From Methanoculleus sp. UBA208 (GTDB taxonomy: Archaea; Halobacteriota; Methanomicrobia; Methanomicrobiales; Methanoculleaceae), in assembly GCF_002498065.1 (NCBI RefSeq), contig NZ_DAFZ01000056.1, positions 586-32,681 of the forward strand: DNA of 32,096 bases, read 5' to 3'. The translations under genes and the position numbers were made by a program. Below the pieces are notes generated by a model that was given only the letters and a program-made list of their open reading frames with translations, was not told where the DNA came from and searched no databases. This document shows positions 14,935-22,760 of the stretch, in pieces. Within the stretch, counting starts at the first letter, position 1. Each line of letters opens with the position of its first letter.

Positions 14935-15273
14935 ATGGCGGATAACTTCTGGACGGCTGTCATCGTCGGGTGGCTCGTGGGGCTCATTCTCGGCTTCCTG
15001 CTGCCGGTCATCGGACCCCTGATCGGCGGGTTCGTCGCCGGCTGGATGGTCCGGGGCGGAATAGGAAACGGCGCAAAGGCCGGGCTGTTTGCCGGCATCC
15101 TCGGTGCCATCGTCATCGCGGTGCTGCTTCTTCTCGGCGGCACGCTTCTCCTCGGGGCGTTCGGGTTCATCGCGGGTCTCGGGACGTCGCTCGTCATCAT
15201 CGTGGCGGCGTTCGTCTACCAGGGCCTCCTCTCCCTGATCGGCGGCGTCATCGCCGGAGCGATCCGGCGGTAA
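14935..15273 (+). CDS. Small Gly-rich membrane protein (DUF5518-like)
   Basis: A 112-residue, very hydrophobic protein with about four membrane helices (residues 8-28, 28-42, 46-72 and 76-108). The segment LLPVIGPLIGGFVAGW and the following Gly-Ala helix resemble DUF5518-type archaeal membrane proteins of unknown function. It is similar in plan to the next gene, suggesting an old duplication. No catalytic motif is seen. Confidence 0.75.
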   Translation: MADNFWTAVIVGWLVGLILGFLLPVIGPLIGGFVAGWMVRGGIGNGAKAGLFAGILGAIVIAVLLLLGGTLLLGAFGFIAGLGTSLVIIVAAFVYQGLLSLIGGVIAGAIRR

Positions 15274-15331
15274 TCGCAGGAACACCGGGGCGGGCGATCC
15301 CCCCCCGGCTCTTCTCAACCCGGAGGCGGAG

Positions 15332-15706
15332 TTGGCGGAAGGCAGGGGCTCATACTGGCTCTCCACGCTTGTGGGATTCATCTTCATGCTCTTCATCAGC
15401 CCGTTCTTTCCCGTGGCGGGCCCGATCGCCGGTGGGATTGTCGGCGGCTACCTCGGGCCCCCCGGGGCGGTCAGGGGCGCTCTCGGCGGGCTCCTGGACG
15501 GGCTCGTCGTCGCCGCGGTGTTCTCGGTCATCGCCGTCGTCGGGGGGACGGCGTTTCTCGGCCCCGTGGGCACCCTCATCGGCCTCGGGATCGCCGTTCT
15601 CCTCTTTGCTCTCGCCCTCTACTTCGGGATCCTCGGCGCCGTCGGCGGTGCGATCGGCGGGGCGCTGAAAGCGTGGATGGTGTCGCGCCGCAACGTTACG
15701 GGATGA
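15332..15706 (+). CDS. Small Gly-rich membrane protein, relative of the preceding gene
   Basis: A 124-residue protein with about four membrane helices. It appears to start at TTG 15332, with GGAGGCGG about 5 bases upstream. FFPVAGPIAGGIVGGYL aligns with LLPVIGPLIGGFVAGW of the previous gene, and both end in a Gly-rich helix (GAVGGAIGGALKAW). The stop overlaps the convergent MFS gene by 11 bases. Function unknown. Confidence 0.7.
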   Translation: MAEGRGSYWLSTLVGFIFMLFISPFFPVAGPIAGGIVGGYLGPPGAVRGALGGLLDGLVVAAVFSVIAVVGGTAFLGPVGTLIGLGIAVLLFALALYFGILGAVGGAIGGALKAWMVSRRNVTG

Positions 15707-16916
15707 GGTCCCCGAGCCCCTCCTGGAGCCTTACCGCGATGCGGCAGCGATACATCCAGAGGTAGGCTGCCACCGCCGCGGTCTCGACGATAACGACGTA
15801 GGCGACGATATGCCCGATCGATACGTCGTAAAGGACGCCCATCACGACGCTTCCCACGAACCACGCCGTCCCGAATACCGCGCTCACGGCGCCGTAGGCC
15901 CGTCCCCTCCGGTCCGCCGCCGTGGACTCCGCGATCGACGCCCGAAGAACAGTCTCGAAGATCCCGATCCCGGCCCCCCAGGCGAGCGATCCCGCGATCG
16001 CCACGCCCGGGTTGAGCGAGAAGGCGAGCAGGATCGTCACGGTGCTGAGGACCGGGATGGTGAGGAGAACGTGGGTGCCGATGCGGTCGAAGGCCCGCCC
16101 GACGAGCAGCGCCACGGCGACCGAGACCACCATCGCGGATGCGTAGAAGAGGGGGATGGCGGCGTCGGGGATGATCGACTGGGCTTTTAAGTGGAAGGAG
16201 ATGAGCGGGAAGTTGACGAACCCCGCCATGCCGAGGAAGATGAACGCGGCATACGGCATGATCCCGGGCGGATCGTCCCCGTTCTCCCTGGTCCCCCCGT
16301 TTGCCTCCAGGCGTCCCGGTTTCGGTACCGCCGATTGAGCGAGGAAGAGGACCACCGCAATACCGGCGAGAGGGATGCCGAGCAGGAGAAAGCCCGGGGC
16401 GTATCCACCGGCGAGGGCCAGGGCGGCAACCATGACCAGCGGGCCGATGACCGCACCGACCTGGTCGAGCGCCTTGTGGACCCCGAACCCCCACCCCCGC
16501 CCGACGGCCGTCGTCGCGTGGGAGAGGATCGTGTCCCGCGCCGGCGTCCGGACGGCTTTTCCTATCCGTTCGGCGATGATGAGGACTGCCGCGGTCTCCC
16601 AGCGGCCGACGGCGGCGAGGAGCGGGATGGCGGCGAGCAGGCCGTAGCCGATCATCGCCACCTTCCAGTAGCGGCGGCTCTGGCCGACGTAGGCGCCGGT
16701 GGCTGACCGCAACGCATACCCTATGAATTCGCCGGAGCCGGCGACCAGCCCGACGACGGCCGCACTTCCCCCGAGGAGGAGGATGTAGGGGCCGGTGACG
16801 CTCCGGGCGCCGTTCGAGACCAGGCTCCCGAGAAGACTTGCTGCGCCGAGCAGCAGGATAAGCCGCATCGAGAGGTCGCGGACCTTCTGCCGGGTTTCCG
16901 GGGAAGGATCGGGCAT
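15696..16916 (-). CDS. MFS transporter (12 membrane helices)
   Basis: A 406-residue protein with about 12 hydrophobic helices and a central charged loop (about residues 205-225, GRLEANGGTRENGDD). The family-typical first half includes GSGEFIGYALRSATGAYVGQ and an RIGKAVRTPARD loop in the position of the MFS motif A/B region. Substrate cannot be read from sequence. A TATA-like CTTAATGAG near 16945-16953 close to the ATG suggests a short leader. It diverges from the next MFS gene. Confidence 0.88.
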   Translation of the reverse strand: MPDPSPETRQKVRDLSMRLILLLGAASLLGSLVSNGARSVTGPYILLLGGSAAVVGLVAGSGEFIGYALRSATGAYVGQSRRYWKVAMIGYGLLAAIPLLAAVGRWETAAVLIIAERIGKAVRTPARDTILSHATTAVGRGWGFGVHKALDQVGAVIGPLVMVAALALAGGYAPGFLLLGIPLAGIAVVLFLAQSAVPKPGRLEANGGTRENGDDPPGIMPYAAFIFLGMAGFVNFPLISFHLKAQSIIPDAAIPLFYASAMVVSVAVALLVGRAFDRIGTHVLLTIPVLSTVTILLAFSLNPGVAIAGSLAWGAGIGIFETVLRASIAESTAADRRGRAYGAVSAVFGTAWFVGSVVMGVLYDVSIGHIVAYVVIVETAAVAAYLWMYRCRIAVRLQEGLGDLIP

Positions 16917-17056
16917 ATTCCCGGGGGTCTTGGGGGGCCGTTCTCATTAAGTACTGCACGGACGGCGGGAGTGCCCTTAATTGCGCTCGCCGCAAATACC
17001 CTCATAGCACACACCCGGGAGGCGATCGGGCTGTCCCGGGAGGCACGAGGGATACC

Positions 17057-18433
17057 GTGGAGCAGGAAGGCGATCAATCGTATTCGCGCAGGTTCATCCT
17101 GATACTGGTCACCATCGCCACGTTCCTGAACCCGTTCACCGGCTCGGCGATCAACCTTGCCCTGCCCGCCATCGGGGCCGAGTTCTCCGCCGACGCCGCC
17201 ACGCTTGCCTGGATCTCCAGCGCCTACCTCCTCTCGTCGGTCATCTTCCTCCTCCCGGCGGGGAGGCTCGGCGACTCCCGGGGAAAGGTCACCGTTTTTA
17301 TGATCGGGATCGTGGTCTACACCGTCGGCTCCCTCCTCACCATCTTCACGCCCACGATAGGCCTTCTCCTCGTCTTCCGCTTCGTGCAGGGAATGGGCGG
17401 CGCCATGATCTACGCAAACAGCGTGGCCCTGATCACCCACCTCTACCCGCCCGGCGAACGGGGCTACGCGATCGGGCTCAACACCACCGCCGTCTACGCC
17501 GGGCTCTCGCTCGGCCCGTTCCTCGGGGGCGCCCTGACCCAGTTCCTCGGCTGGCGGAGCATCTTCATCGTGACCGCGCTCCTCGCCGTCCCGGTCCTCC
17601 TCTACGCCGGAAAATTCCCGGCGTTCCTGAACGAGCGGCAGCGCGAGCGCTTCGACGTCGCGGGGCTGGTTCTCTCCTCCGCGCTGATCTTCTGCCTCTT
17701 CCTGGGCCTGGCTTCGGCGACCACCGCGGCCGGCGCGGTCCTCCTCGCGGCCTCCCTCCTGCTCGGGGCGGCCTTCTTCCGGGTGGAGCGCCGGCAGCAG
17801 AGCCCCCTCCTCCCGGTCTCGCTCCTCGAAAAGAACCGGGTCTTTGCCGCCTCGAACGGCGCCGCCCTGATCAACTACAGCGCCACGTTCGCGGTCGGGT
17901 TCCTCCTCTCCCTCTACCTCCAGTACATCCGGGGCTACGAACCCGTCGCCGCGGGCACCCTGCTCCTGGTCCAGCCGATCATCCAGGTCTTCGTCGCCCC
18001 GGTGGCGGGCCGCCTGGCCGACCGGATGCAGCCCGGGCACGTCGCCTCGGTGGGGATGGGGCTCTCGGCCGTGGCGCTCCTGGGCTTCTCCATGCTCGGC
18101 GAGACTACACCGATCGCCGTGATCCTCGCCCTTCTGGTCCTGCTGGGCGTGGGACTCGGGCTTTTTTCGTCCCCGAACACCACCGCCATCATGGGCTGCG
18201 TCGAGAAGCAGTTCTTCGGAAGCGCGTCGGCGATGGTGGCGATGATGCGGTCGCTCGGGATGATGCTGAGCATGGGGGCGGTCCTCGTGGTCTTTGCGGT
18301 CATCATGGGATCGACGACCGTCACACCGGCGATATTTCCCGAGTTCCTCATGAGCGTGCGGCTGATCTTCCTCGCCTTTGCGGTCCTCTCGGCCTTCGGG
18401 GTCGTCCTGTCGCTCTCCAGGAACAGATGTTGA
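17057..18433 (+). CDS. MFS transporter, drug:H+ antiporter type (DHA2/EmrB-like)
   Basis: A 458-residue protein with about 14 hydrophobic helices, the plan of DHA2-family exporters. Motif A-like GRLGDSRGKVTVF follows the second helix, motif B-like RFVQGMGGAMIYANS is in the fourth, and the motif C-like stretch AVYAGLSLGPFLGGAL is in the fifth. Export of toxic compounds is the family role; the substrate is unknown. The start is GTG 17057, with GAGG 6 bases upstream. The 140-base divergent region contains TATA-like stretches for both genes. Confidence 0.9.
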   Translation: MEQEGDQSYSRRFILILVTIATFLNPFTGSAINLALPAIGAEFSADAATLAWISSAYLLSSVIFLLPAGRLGDSRGKVTVFMIGIVVYTVGSLLTIFTPTIGLLLVFRFVQGMGGAMIYANSVALITHLYPPGERGYAIGLNTTAVYAGLSLGPFLGGALTQFLGWRSIFIVTALLAVPVLLYAGKFPAFLNERQRERFDVAGLVLSSALIFCLFLGLASATTAAGAVLLAASLLLGAAFFRVERRQQSPLLPVSLLEKNRVFAASNGAALINYSATFAVGFLLSLYLQYIRGYEPVAAGTLLLVQPIIQVFVAPVAGRLADRMQPGHVASVGMGLSAVALLGFSMLGETTPIAVILALLVLLGVGLGLFSSPNTTAIMGCVEKQFFGSASAMVAMMRSLGMMLSMGAVLVVFAVIMGSTTVTPAIFPEFLMSVRLIFLAFAVLSAFGVVLSLSRNRC

Positions 18434-18520
18434 AGGACGGGGCGGGGCTTTCCGAAATAATCTCCCTGGAGAGAAGAGGAAGCGTTAAAACTCCGGCCGT
18501 CCTGTGATCTCTTTGAACGG

Positions 18521-20128
18521 ATGGAACTGGTTATCGGAAAAGACGGCGACCGCGACGTTGCCATCGATGCCCAGGAACTCGTCACGGGCAGGACCTGCGT
18601 CATCGCGCAGTCGGGTGCCGGGAAGAGCTGGGGTATCGCGGTTCTCTGCGAGCAGCTTCTGCAGGCGCGGGTGGGGTTCTGCCTCATCGATACGGAGGGG
18701 GAGTACTCCTCGCTCAGGGACCGGTTCCCCCTTCTCTGGATCGGTTCCAGCGACGACTGCGACGTGGATATCGGACAGGTAAACCTCCGGGAACTGATGC
18801 AGAACGCGATCTGCTCCCGGGCGGCGGTGATCTTCGACGTCTCGGAAGCTGATATGCAGGAACGGGTGGCCTACCTCGCGGAAGTCCTCTACGACCTTGA
18901 GAGCGAGTTGAAGCAGCCGTTCCTGCTGATCGTGGAGGAGGCGGACAAGTTCATTCCCCAGTCGGGGGAATCCATCAAGAAGATCGAGGAGATCTCCCGC
19001 CGGGGGCGCAAGCGCGGGCTCGGCCTCTTAGTCGCGACCCAGCGCCCGTCGCTCGTGACGAAGAACGTTCTCTCGCAGTGCAACAGTCAGATCCTCGGGA
19101 AGCTCTCGATCGAGAACGACTTAAAAGCGGTCACCCTCTTCTTTTCGTCCCGGAAAGAGGCCGGAGAGCTCGCGGAGCTCGAGCCCGGGGAGTTCTTCGT
19201 GATGGGCAAACTCTCAGGGGAGATGACGAAGATGCGCTTTGGGGCCCGGCTCTGCGAGCACCGGGGGCTGACGCCCAAACTCGTGCCCGCAGACCCGGTC
19301 AGGCCGGCCGAACCGCCCCGGGAAGAACCGTGCGGCGGCAGCCCCCGGGAAGAGCCGGCGGTGCCGCCCGCCGCTACGGATGCCGCGAATACCGCGGATG
19401 CCGCGAATGCGGTGGTCCCGGTACTGCTCCGCGAGGAGGCGCTCGATATTGCGAAGGCCAAACGAAAACGCCGGTTCCGGATTCTGGAGCCCGAAGAGCG
19501 GATCGTCTCGGGAGAGCGCGTCTACCGGCCGCTGCACCGGGTGGATATCCGCTACATCGGCGGACTTCTCCGGAAGGCGACGAAGACGGCGTCGTTCGTC
19601 ATTGACGCGCTTACCGGCTGCATCGTCGAGGTGGATCGCGGGCTGAAGGTCAGGCCGGGGTTCTCGGAGCTCCTGGGACTCGAGGAGGCCGCGGTGAAGA
19701 TCGTTGCAGGGCTCGCGAACGGCGGCTCGACGCTGACCGAGATCGAGGCCGATACCCGCCTTCCGCCCGCCGTGGTGAAGAAGGCGATAAAGAGCCTTGC
19801 GGAGGCGAAACTCATCACGGAGATGAAGACGGTGGGCGACACGAAAGTCTACGTGCCCCTGCTTGCAGACGAGGTTCCGGCGTTTTCTGCCCTCCGGCGG
19901 GGAGCGGACCTCCCGATGGAGCCGCTCCGGGAGGAGCCCCTCGAGGCGAAGGTCACGGAATCCTCTCTCCGGACCATCCTGAAGGGGCTTGAGCCGACGG
20001 CGGAGATCGTCGGGTTCGATACGATCTACTACCCTGTCTACACGATCCGGTTCGCATCGGAGCGCGGGGAACGCTCGATCGTCCTCGACGGCTGCACGGG
20101 GAAGGAACTTCTCTTCCCGGTGTCGTGA
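18521..20128 (+). CDS. HerA/DUF87-type ATPase with C-terminal winged-helix region
   Basis: A 535-residue cytosolic ATPase. Walker A is AQSGAGKS (residues 29-36), with Ala in place of the usual first Gly; Walker B is LLIVEEADKF (about 134-143). SRRGRKRGLGLLVATQRPS supplies the arginine and sensor segment typical of HerA/FtsK-superfamily motors. A Pro/Ala/Glu linker (about 265-305) leads to a region with GGLLRKATKTASFVID and a winged-helix-like segment (about 385-445, EIEADTRLPPAVVKKAIKSL). HerA-like ATPases move DNA, but this one lacks the usual HAS-barrel N-terminus and no NurA is adjacent. TATA-like GTTAAAACT near 18484 implies a short leader. Part of this gene is duplicated as a relic at 21533-21761. 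Confidence 0.85.
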   Translation: MELVIGKDGDRDVAIDAQELVTGRTCVIAQSGAGKSWGIAVLCEQLLQARVGFCLIDTEGEYSSLRDRFPLLWIGSSDDCDVDIGQVNLRELMQNAICSRAAVIFDVSEADMQERVAYLAEVLYDLESELKQPFLLIVEEADKFIPQSGESIKKIEEISRRGRKRGLGLLVATQRPSLVTKNVLSQCNSQILGKLSIENDLKAVTLFFSSRKEAGELAELEPGEFFVMGKLSGEMTKMRFGARLCEHRGLTPKLVPADPVRPAEPPREEPCGGSPREEPAVPPAATDAANTADAANAVVPVLLREEALDIAKAKRKRRFRILEPEERIVSGERVYRPLHRVDIRYIGGLLRKATKTASFVIDALTGCIVEVDRGLKVRPGFSELLGLEEAAVKIVAGLANGGSTLTEIEADTRLPPAVVKKAIKSLAEAKLITEMKTVGDTKVYVPLLADEVPAFSALRRGADLPMEPLREEPLEAKVTESSLRTILKGLEPTAEIVGFDTIYYPVYTIRFASERGERSIVLDGCTGKELLFPVS

Positions 20129-20213
20129 CCGGAGTGCTTATCCTCACGCGGGAGTACAGGAAACGTATGCCCTGCCGCCCTCGCGGCCGGTCGGGCGGAG
20201 AGGTGAAGAAGTC

Positions 20214-20372
20214 ATGGATTCATACCGATGCAGCCTCTGCGGCTACGTCTACTTCCCGGCAGTCGGCGACACCGATCACGGCGTCAAGCCCGGAACTGCG
20301 TTTGAGGACCTGCCCGACACCTGGAAATGCCCCCGGTGCGGCGCGGCGAAGAGCCGGTTTAAGAAGGTGTGA
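20214..20372 (+). CDS. Rubredoxin, first copy
   Basis: A 52-residue one-iron electron carrier. Fe(S-Cys)4 ligands are C6 and C9 in CSLCGYVY and C39 and C42 in CPRCGAAK; the aromatic and DLPDTWKC core is intact. GGAGAGGTG precedes the ATG by about 8 bases. It begins 85 bases after the ATPase stop and probably belongs to the same transcript. In anaerobic archaea rubredoxins pass electrons to oxygen- or peroxide-reducing enzymes; no such partner is in the window. Confidence 0.95.
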   Translation: MDSYRCSLCGYVYFPAVGDTDHGVKPGTAFEDLPDTWKCPRCGAAKSRFKKV

Positions 20373-20520
20373 GGGGCGGGTTCGGAACCTGGCCTCTATT
20401 ACACTCTTTCTCCTTTCCGGGTTGTCCCCCGGCCCTGGCAGGGATCGGATCGCATAGGGAAAACTATTTCGGTTCTCTGTTCTGAAGTAGTGTATATCAC
20501 GGCTGCATGGAGGAGAGAGT

Positions 20521-20667
20521 ATGTCGACGCCGTCTGCCCAGAAAAAGAGGATTTACAACCCTGTAACCGGTAAATACTATGAAATCCGGCAGCATTCGAG
20601 CAAGTATGGGACTGCCGGCCAGATAAAGGGTTTGTGGAGTTCAAAAAAGAAAAGCCCCTCTAAATAA
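20521..20667 (+). CDS. Small basic protein upstream of PIN nuclease (candidate antitoxin or partner)
   Basis: A 48-residue protein, beginning MSTPSAQKKRIYNPVTGKYY and ending in a lysine-rich tail. GGAGGAG lies about 5 bases before the ATG, and TATA-like stretches precede it (TGTATATCA at 20491-20499 and AAACTATTT at 20461-20469). The gene lies 21 bases before the PIN ORF start, typical of a bicistronic module. The product is strongly basic, unlike most acidic antitoxins, so it may instead bind RNA or DNA. The family is not identified with certainty. Base composition is clearly more AT-rich than the neighbourhood, as in the next gene. Confidence 0.65.
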   Translation: MSTPSAQKKRIYNPVTGKYYEIRQHSSKYGTAGQIKGLWSSKKKSPSK

Positions 20668-20688
20668 CCATTTCAGGAGGGCACTGAT

Positions 20689-21363
20689 ATTTCTGAATCG
20701 GTCTGGTTCGTCGATACGAATGTCCTTGCGCACTGGGTGCTCGGTGAGGGCGGTGTCCTGGAATTTCTTTGCGAAAAACTGGAACTTCCCTGCGATTTTT
20801 CCAGCGTATATGTTGGACGTTATCAGACTTCGCTGGCATTCGTTGACGAAATCATGCGGCAGCGAAAGAATGGACTGCTGGATGAATTCTATGTGTCAGC
20901 ACTCGCAACGAACGAACTATTTTCGGCGATTCGGGATGAAGTACGCAGTATTCTCCTATTTAAGGGGGGCATCCCTATTTCACGGTGGCGTGACTCCCGG
21001 AACAACCCGCAGATCCCGGAAGATTACTACGAGCAGATTTATGGATTGACCCTTGCCTCGTTCGACATACTCTTTGAGAATCACGGCATCACCATCATCC
21101 CGGAATCCTCGCCCTGGGAAGATGACACTTATTGGTCGATATGTTCCTCAATTCTCTTTTTGATTCGGGAATCCAAGACTCAGGATGCGATGTTGCTGAC
21201 GACTGCAATCCTGAACCGGGCGGACAATTTCGTCACCCTGGATACTCCGCTCATCCGCTCGGCTAGGCAGGTTCTCCACGATGAGTACGGGCTGCACCTG
21301 ATCAACCCGACAGAGGGGTTACAGGTGCTCAGGGGAGCCCCCTCCTTTTCGCCGGAGAGGTAG
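20689..21363 (+). CDS. PIN-domain ribonuclease (VapC-like), apparent ATT start
   Basis: A PIN-domain protein of 224 residues if started at ATT 20689. The four acidic residues of the metal site are D9 (WFVDTNVLAHW), E76 (ATNELFSAI), D166 (KTQDAMLLTTAIL) and D185 (FVTLDTPLI). PIN proteins cleave RNA and often act as toxins. Strand one with D9 lies upstream of the first conventional start (GTG 20737), so that start would delete the active site. The frame opens at 20668; the only plausible initiator after AGGAGGG (20675-20681) is ATT, 7 bases on. The C-terminus (about the last ten residues) runs into the deformylase relic. AT-richer than flanking genes, consistent with acquisition. Confidence 0.8.
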   Translation: MSESVWFVDTNVLAHWVLGEGGVLEFLCEKLELPCDFSSVYVGRYQTSLAFVDEIMRQRKNGLLDEFYVSALATNELFSAIRDEVRSILLFKGGIPISRWRDSRNNPQIPEDYYEQIYGLTLASFDILFENHGITIIPESSPWEDDTYWSICSSILFLIRESKTQDAMLLTTAILNRADNFVTLDTPLIRSARQVLHDEYGLHLINPTEGLQVLRGAPSFSPER

Positions 21364-21528
21364 GCGCGGCGCACCCTCATAGTCAGGTACTCCATCTCGA
21401 TCCTGTAGGCGGTGGAGCCCGAGAAGGCCGTCTCCGCGGCGCCGAGGTCTTCGGTCCGGATCGTCCTCTCAAGCGGGTGAACGGCCATCCGGATCACCCT
21501 GCCGGCGCCCAGGAGCACCCGGTAGAGG
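21364..21528 (-). pseudogene. Relic of peptide-deformylase-like gene
   Basis: This stretch matches the 3' half of the intact deformylase-like gene at 22098-22619. The translation includes VHPLERTIRTEDLGAAE and FSGSTAYRIEMEYL, against VHPLERTILTEDPGAAE and FSGSTAYGIDHEMEHL in the intact gene. The metal-binding HEMEH is destroyed (IEMEY), and the 5' half including the Cys motif is missing. The right end abuts an ATPase relic that points the other way. Confidence 0.8.
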
Positions 21529-21532
21529 TCCC

Positions 21533-21761
21533 TGCCGCCGCGAACGCGGCTATCCCGGTGCTGCTCCGCGAGGAGGCCCTTGATATCGCGAGGGAGAATT
21601 GGAAACGCCGGTTCATGATCCTGGAGCCCGAAGAGCGGTTCGTCCCGGGAGAGCGGGTCTACCGGTCGCTACATCGGCGGACTTCTCCGGAAGGCAACGA
21701 AGACGGCGTCGTTCATCCCCGACGGGCTTGCCGGCAGAAAACTTCATCCCCGAGATCTTGA
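21533..21761 (+). pseudogene. Relic of HerA-like ATPase gene
   Basis: Translation matches the linker and following region of the intact ATPase: PVLLREEALDIARENWKRRF against PVLLREEALDIAKAKRKRRF, then ILEPEERFVPGERVYRSLH. A deletion of about 20 bases between short CGCT repeats then shifts the frame; RYIGGLLRKATKTASF continues in another frame. A second deletion of more than 400 bases joins it to the gene's last codons, and the stop at 21759-21761 corresponds to the intact stop at 20126-20128. The whole ATPase domain is absent. Confidence 0.85.
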
Positions 21762-21847
21762 CCGGAGTACTTATCGCCCCCCGGGTACATGGGTGCCGTG
21801 CCCCGGTCGACATTGCGGCCGGTCGGGGCGGTGAGGTGAAGGAGATG

Positions 21848-22006
21848 ATGGATTCATACCGGTGCGGACTCTGCGGCTACGTCTACAACCCCAGGGCCGG
21901 TGAGCCCGGCCAGGGTATCGAGGCCCGCACAGAGTTTGGAGACCTGCCCGACACCTGGGCATGCTCCCGGTGCGGTGCGGAGAAAAACCTGTTTCGGAAG
22001 GTGTAA
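21848..22006 (+). CDS. Rubredoxin, second copy
   Basis: A 52-residue rubredoxin with all four iron ligands (C6, C9, C39, C42) in CGLCGYVY and CSRCGAEK. It aligns end to end with the first copy without gaps. Changes cluster at surface residues (for example NPRAGEPGQG for FPAVGDTDHG), so selection seems to have kept it functional while its ATPase neighbour decayed. GAGGTGAAGGAG precedes it. ATG 21848 mirrors the start of the first copy; ATG 21845 would add one Met. Confidence 0.94.
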   Translation: MDSYRCGLCGYVYNPRAGEPGQGIEARTEFGDLPDTWACSRCGAEKNLFRKV

Positions 22007-22097
22007 AGGGCGGGTTCGGGGCCGGACCCCCACAGCACATCTTCTCTTTTAGGAGAGCGTTGTATGGTGTCCTATTCTCCCGGCTGCATAAGCCCCC

Positions 22098-22619
22098 TCA
22101 CCCCCACCTGAAGGCCCGGAGTTCCTCCCCGTGGATCTCCCGCCCGGCGAGGTGCTCCATCTCGTGGTCGATCCCGTAGGCGGTGGAGCCCGAGAATTCC
22201 ATCTCCGCAGCACCGGGGTCTTCGGTCAGGATTGTCCTCTCGAGCGGGTGGACGGTCGTTTTGATCACGTGACGGGCAGCAAGGCGCACCCGGTAGGGCC
22301 TTTTTACGAGCAGCCGGGCGGGAGCGCTGCCGCATTTCTCCAGCCGGTGGACCGTCCCCTCCCGGTGCAGGAGGACCGGGTCGACGAAGAGGTAGATCTC
22401 CTCGAGCGAGTAGCCGGTCCGGCTCTCTTCGTCGTAGACCGTGGTCTTCGTAACGGCCGATATGGCGGTGAGTCCCTCCGAGGCGTAGCTCCAGTCGCCC
22501 CCGTAGCGGAGGGAGAAGAGGAGGGGGACGAGCGCATCGGCGGGTATGCCGAACCGGTCGGCGAGGGCGGTCTCCGCGGCGGCAAAGGCGAGTTCTTCCC
22601 GGATATCGTCGGTCTCCAT
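22098..22619 (-). CDS. Peptide-deformylase-like metalloprotein
   Basis: A 173-residue protein. A diverged deformylase pattern can be followed: GLTAIS (50-54) in the place of the GLAAxQ motif, EKCGS (94-98) for EGCLS with C96, and DHEMEHLAG (151-159) for HExDH with H152, E153 and H156. All metal ligands and the catalytic Glu are therefore present. True deformylases remove the formyl group from bacterial initiator Met, which archaea do not formylate, so the substrate must differ. A TATA-like ATTTATCC near 22644-22651 is just upstream, suggesting a leaderless transcript. A relic copy lies at 21364-21528. Confidence 0.7.
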   Translation of the reverse strand: METDDIREELAFAAAETALADRFGIPADALVPLLFSLRYGGDWSYASEGLTAISAVTKTTVYDEESRTGYSLEEIYLFVDPVLLHREGTVHRLEKCGSAPARLLVKRPYRVRLAARHVIKTTVHPLERTILTEDPGAAEMEFSGSTAYGIDHEMEHLAGREIHGEELRAFRWG

Positions 22620-22760
22620 CGGTCGTCCCTGCGGGCGGGACACGGATAAATGCTGTGCCCGCCCCCGCGCACGGTGCGGGGGTCTTCCGTGGCCGCGGCC
22701 AGCCACCCGGGCAGACCGTGGGAAACGGTTATTATCGACTCCCGCGTCTACCTGCTCCCT

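Noticed and set aside
20389..21540. Insertion sequence carrying the PIN module
   Set aside because: No transposase and no terminal inverted repeats or target duplication could be recognised; an acquired gene pair is all that can be supported.
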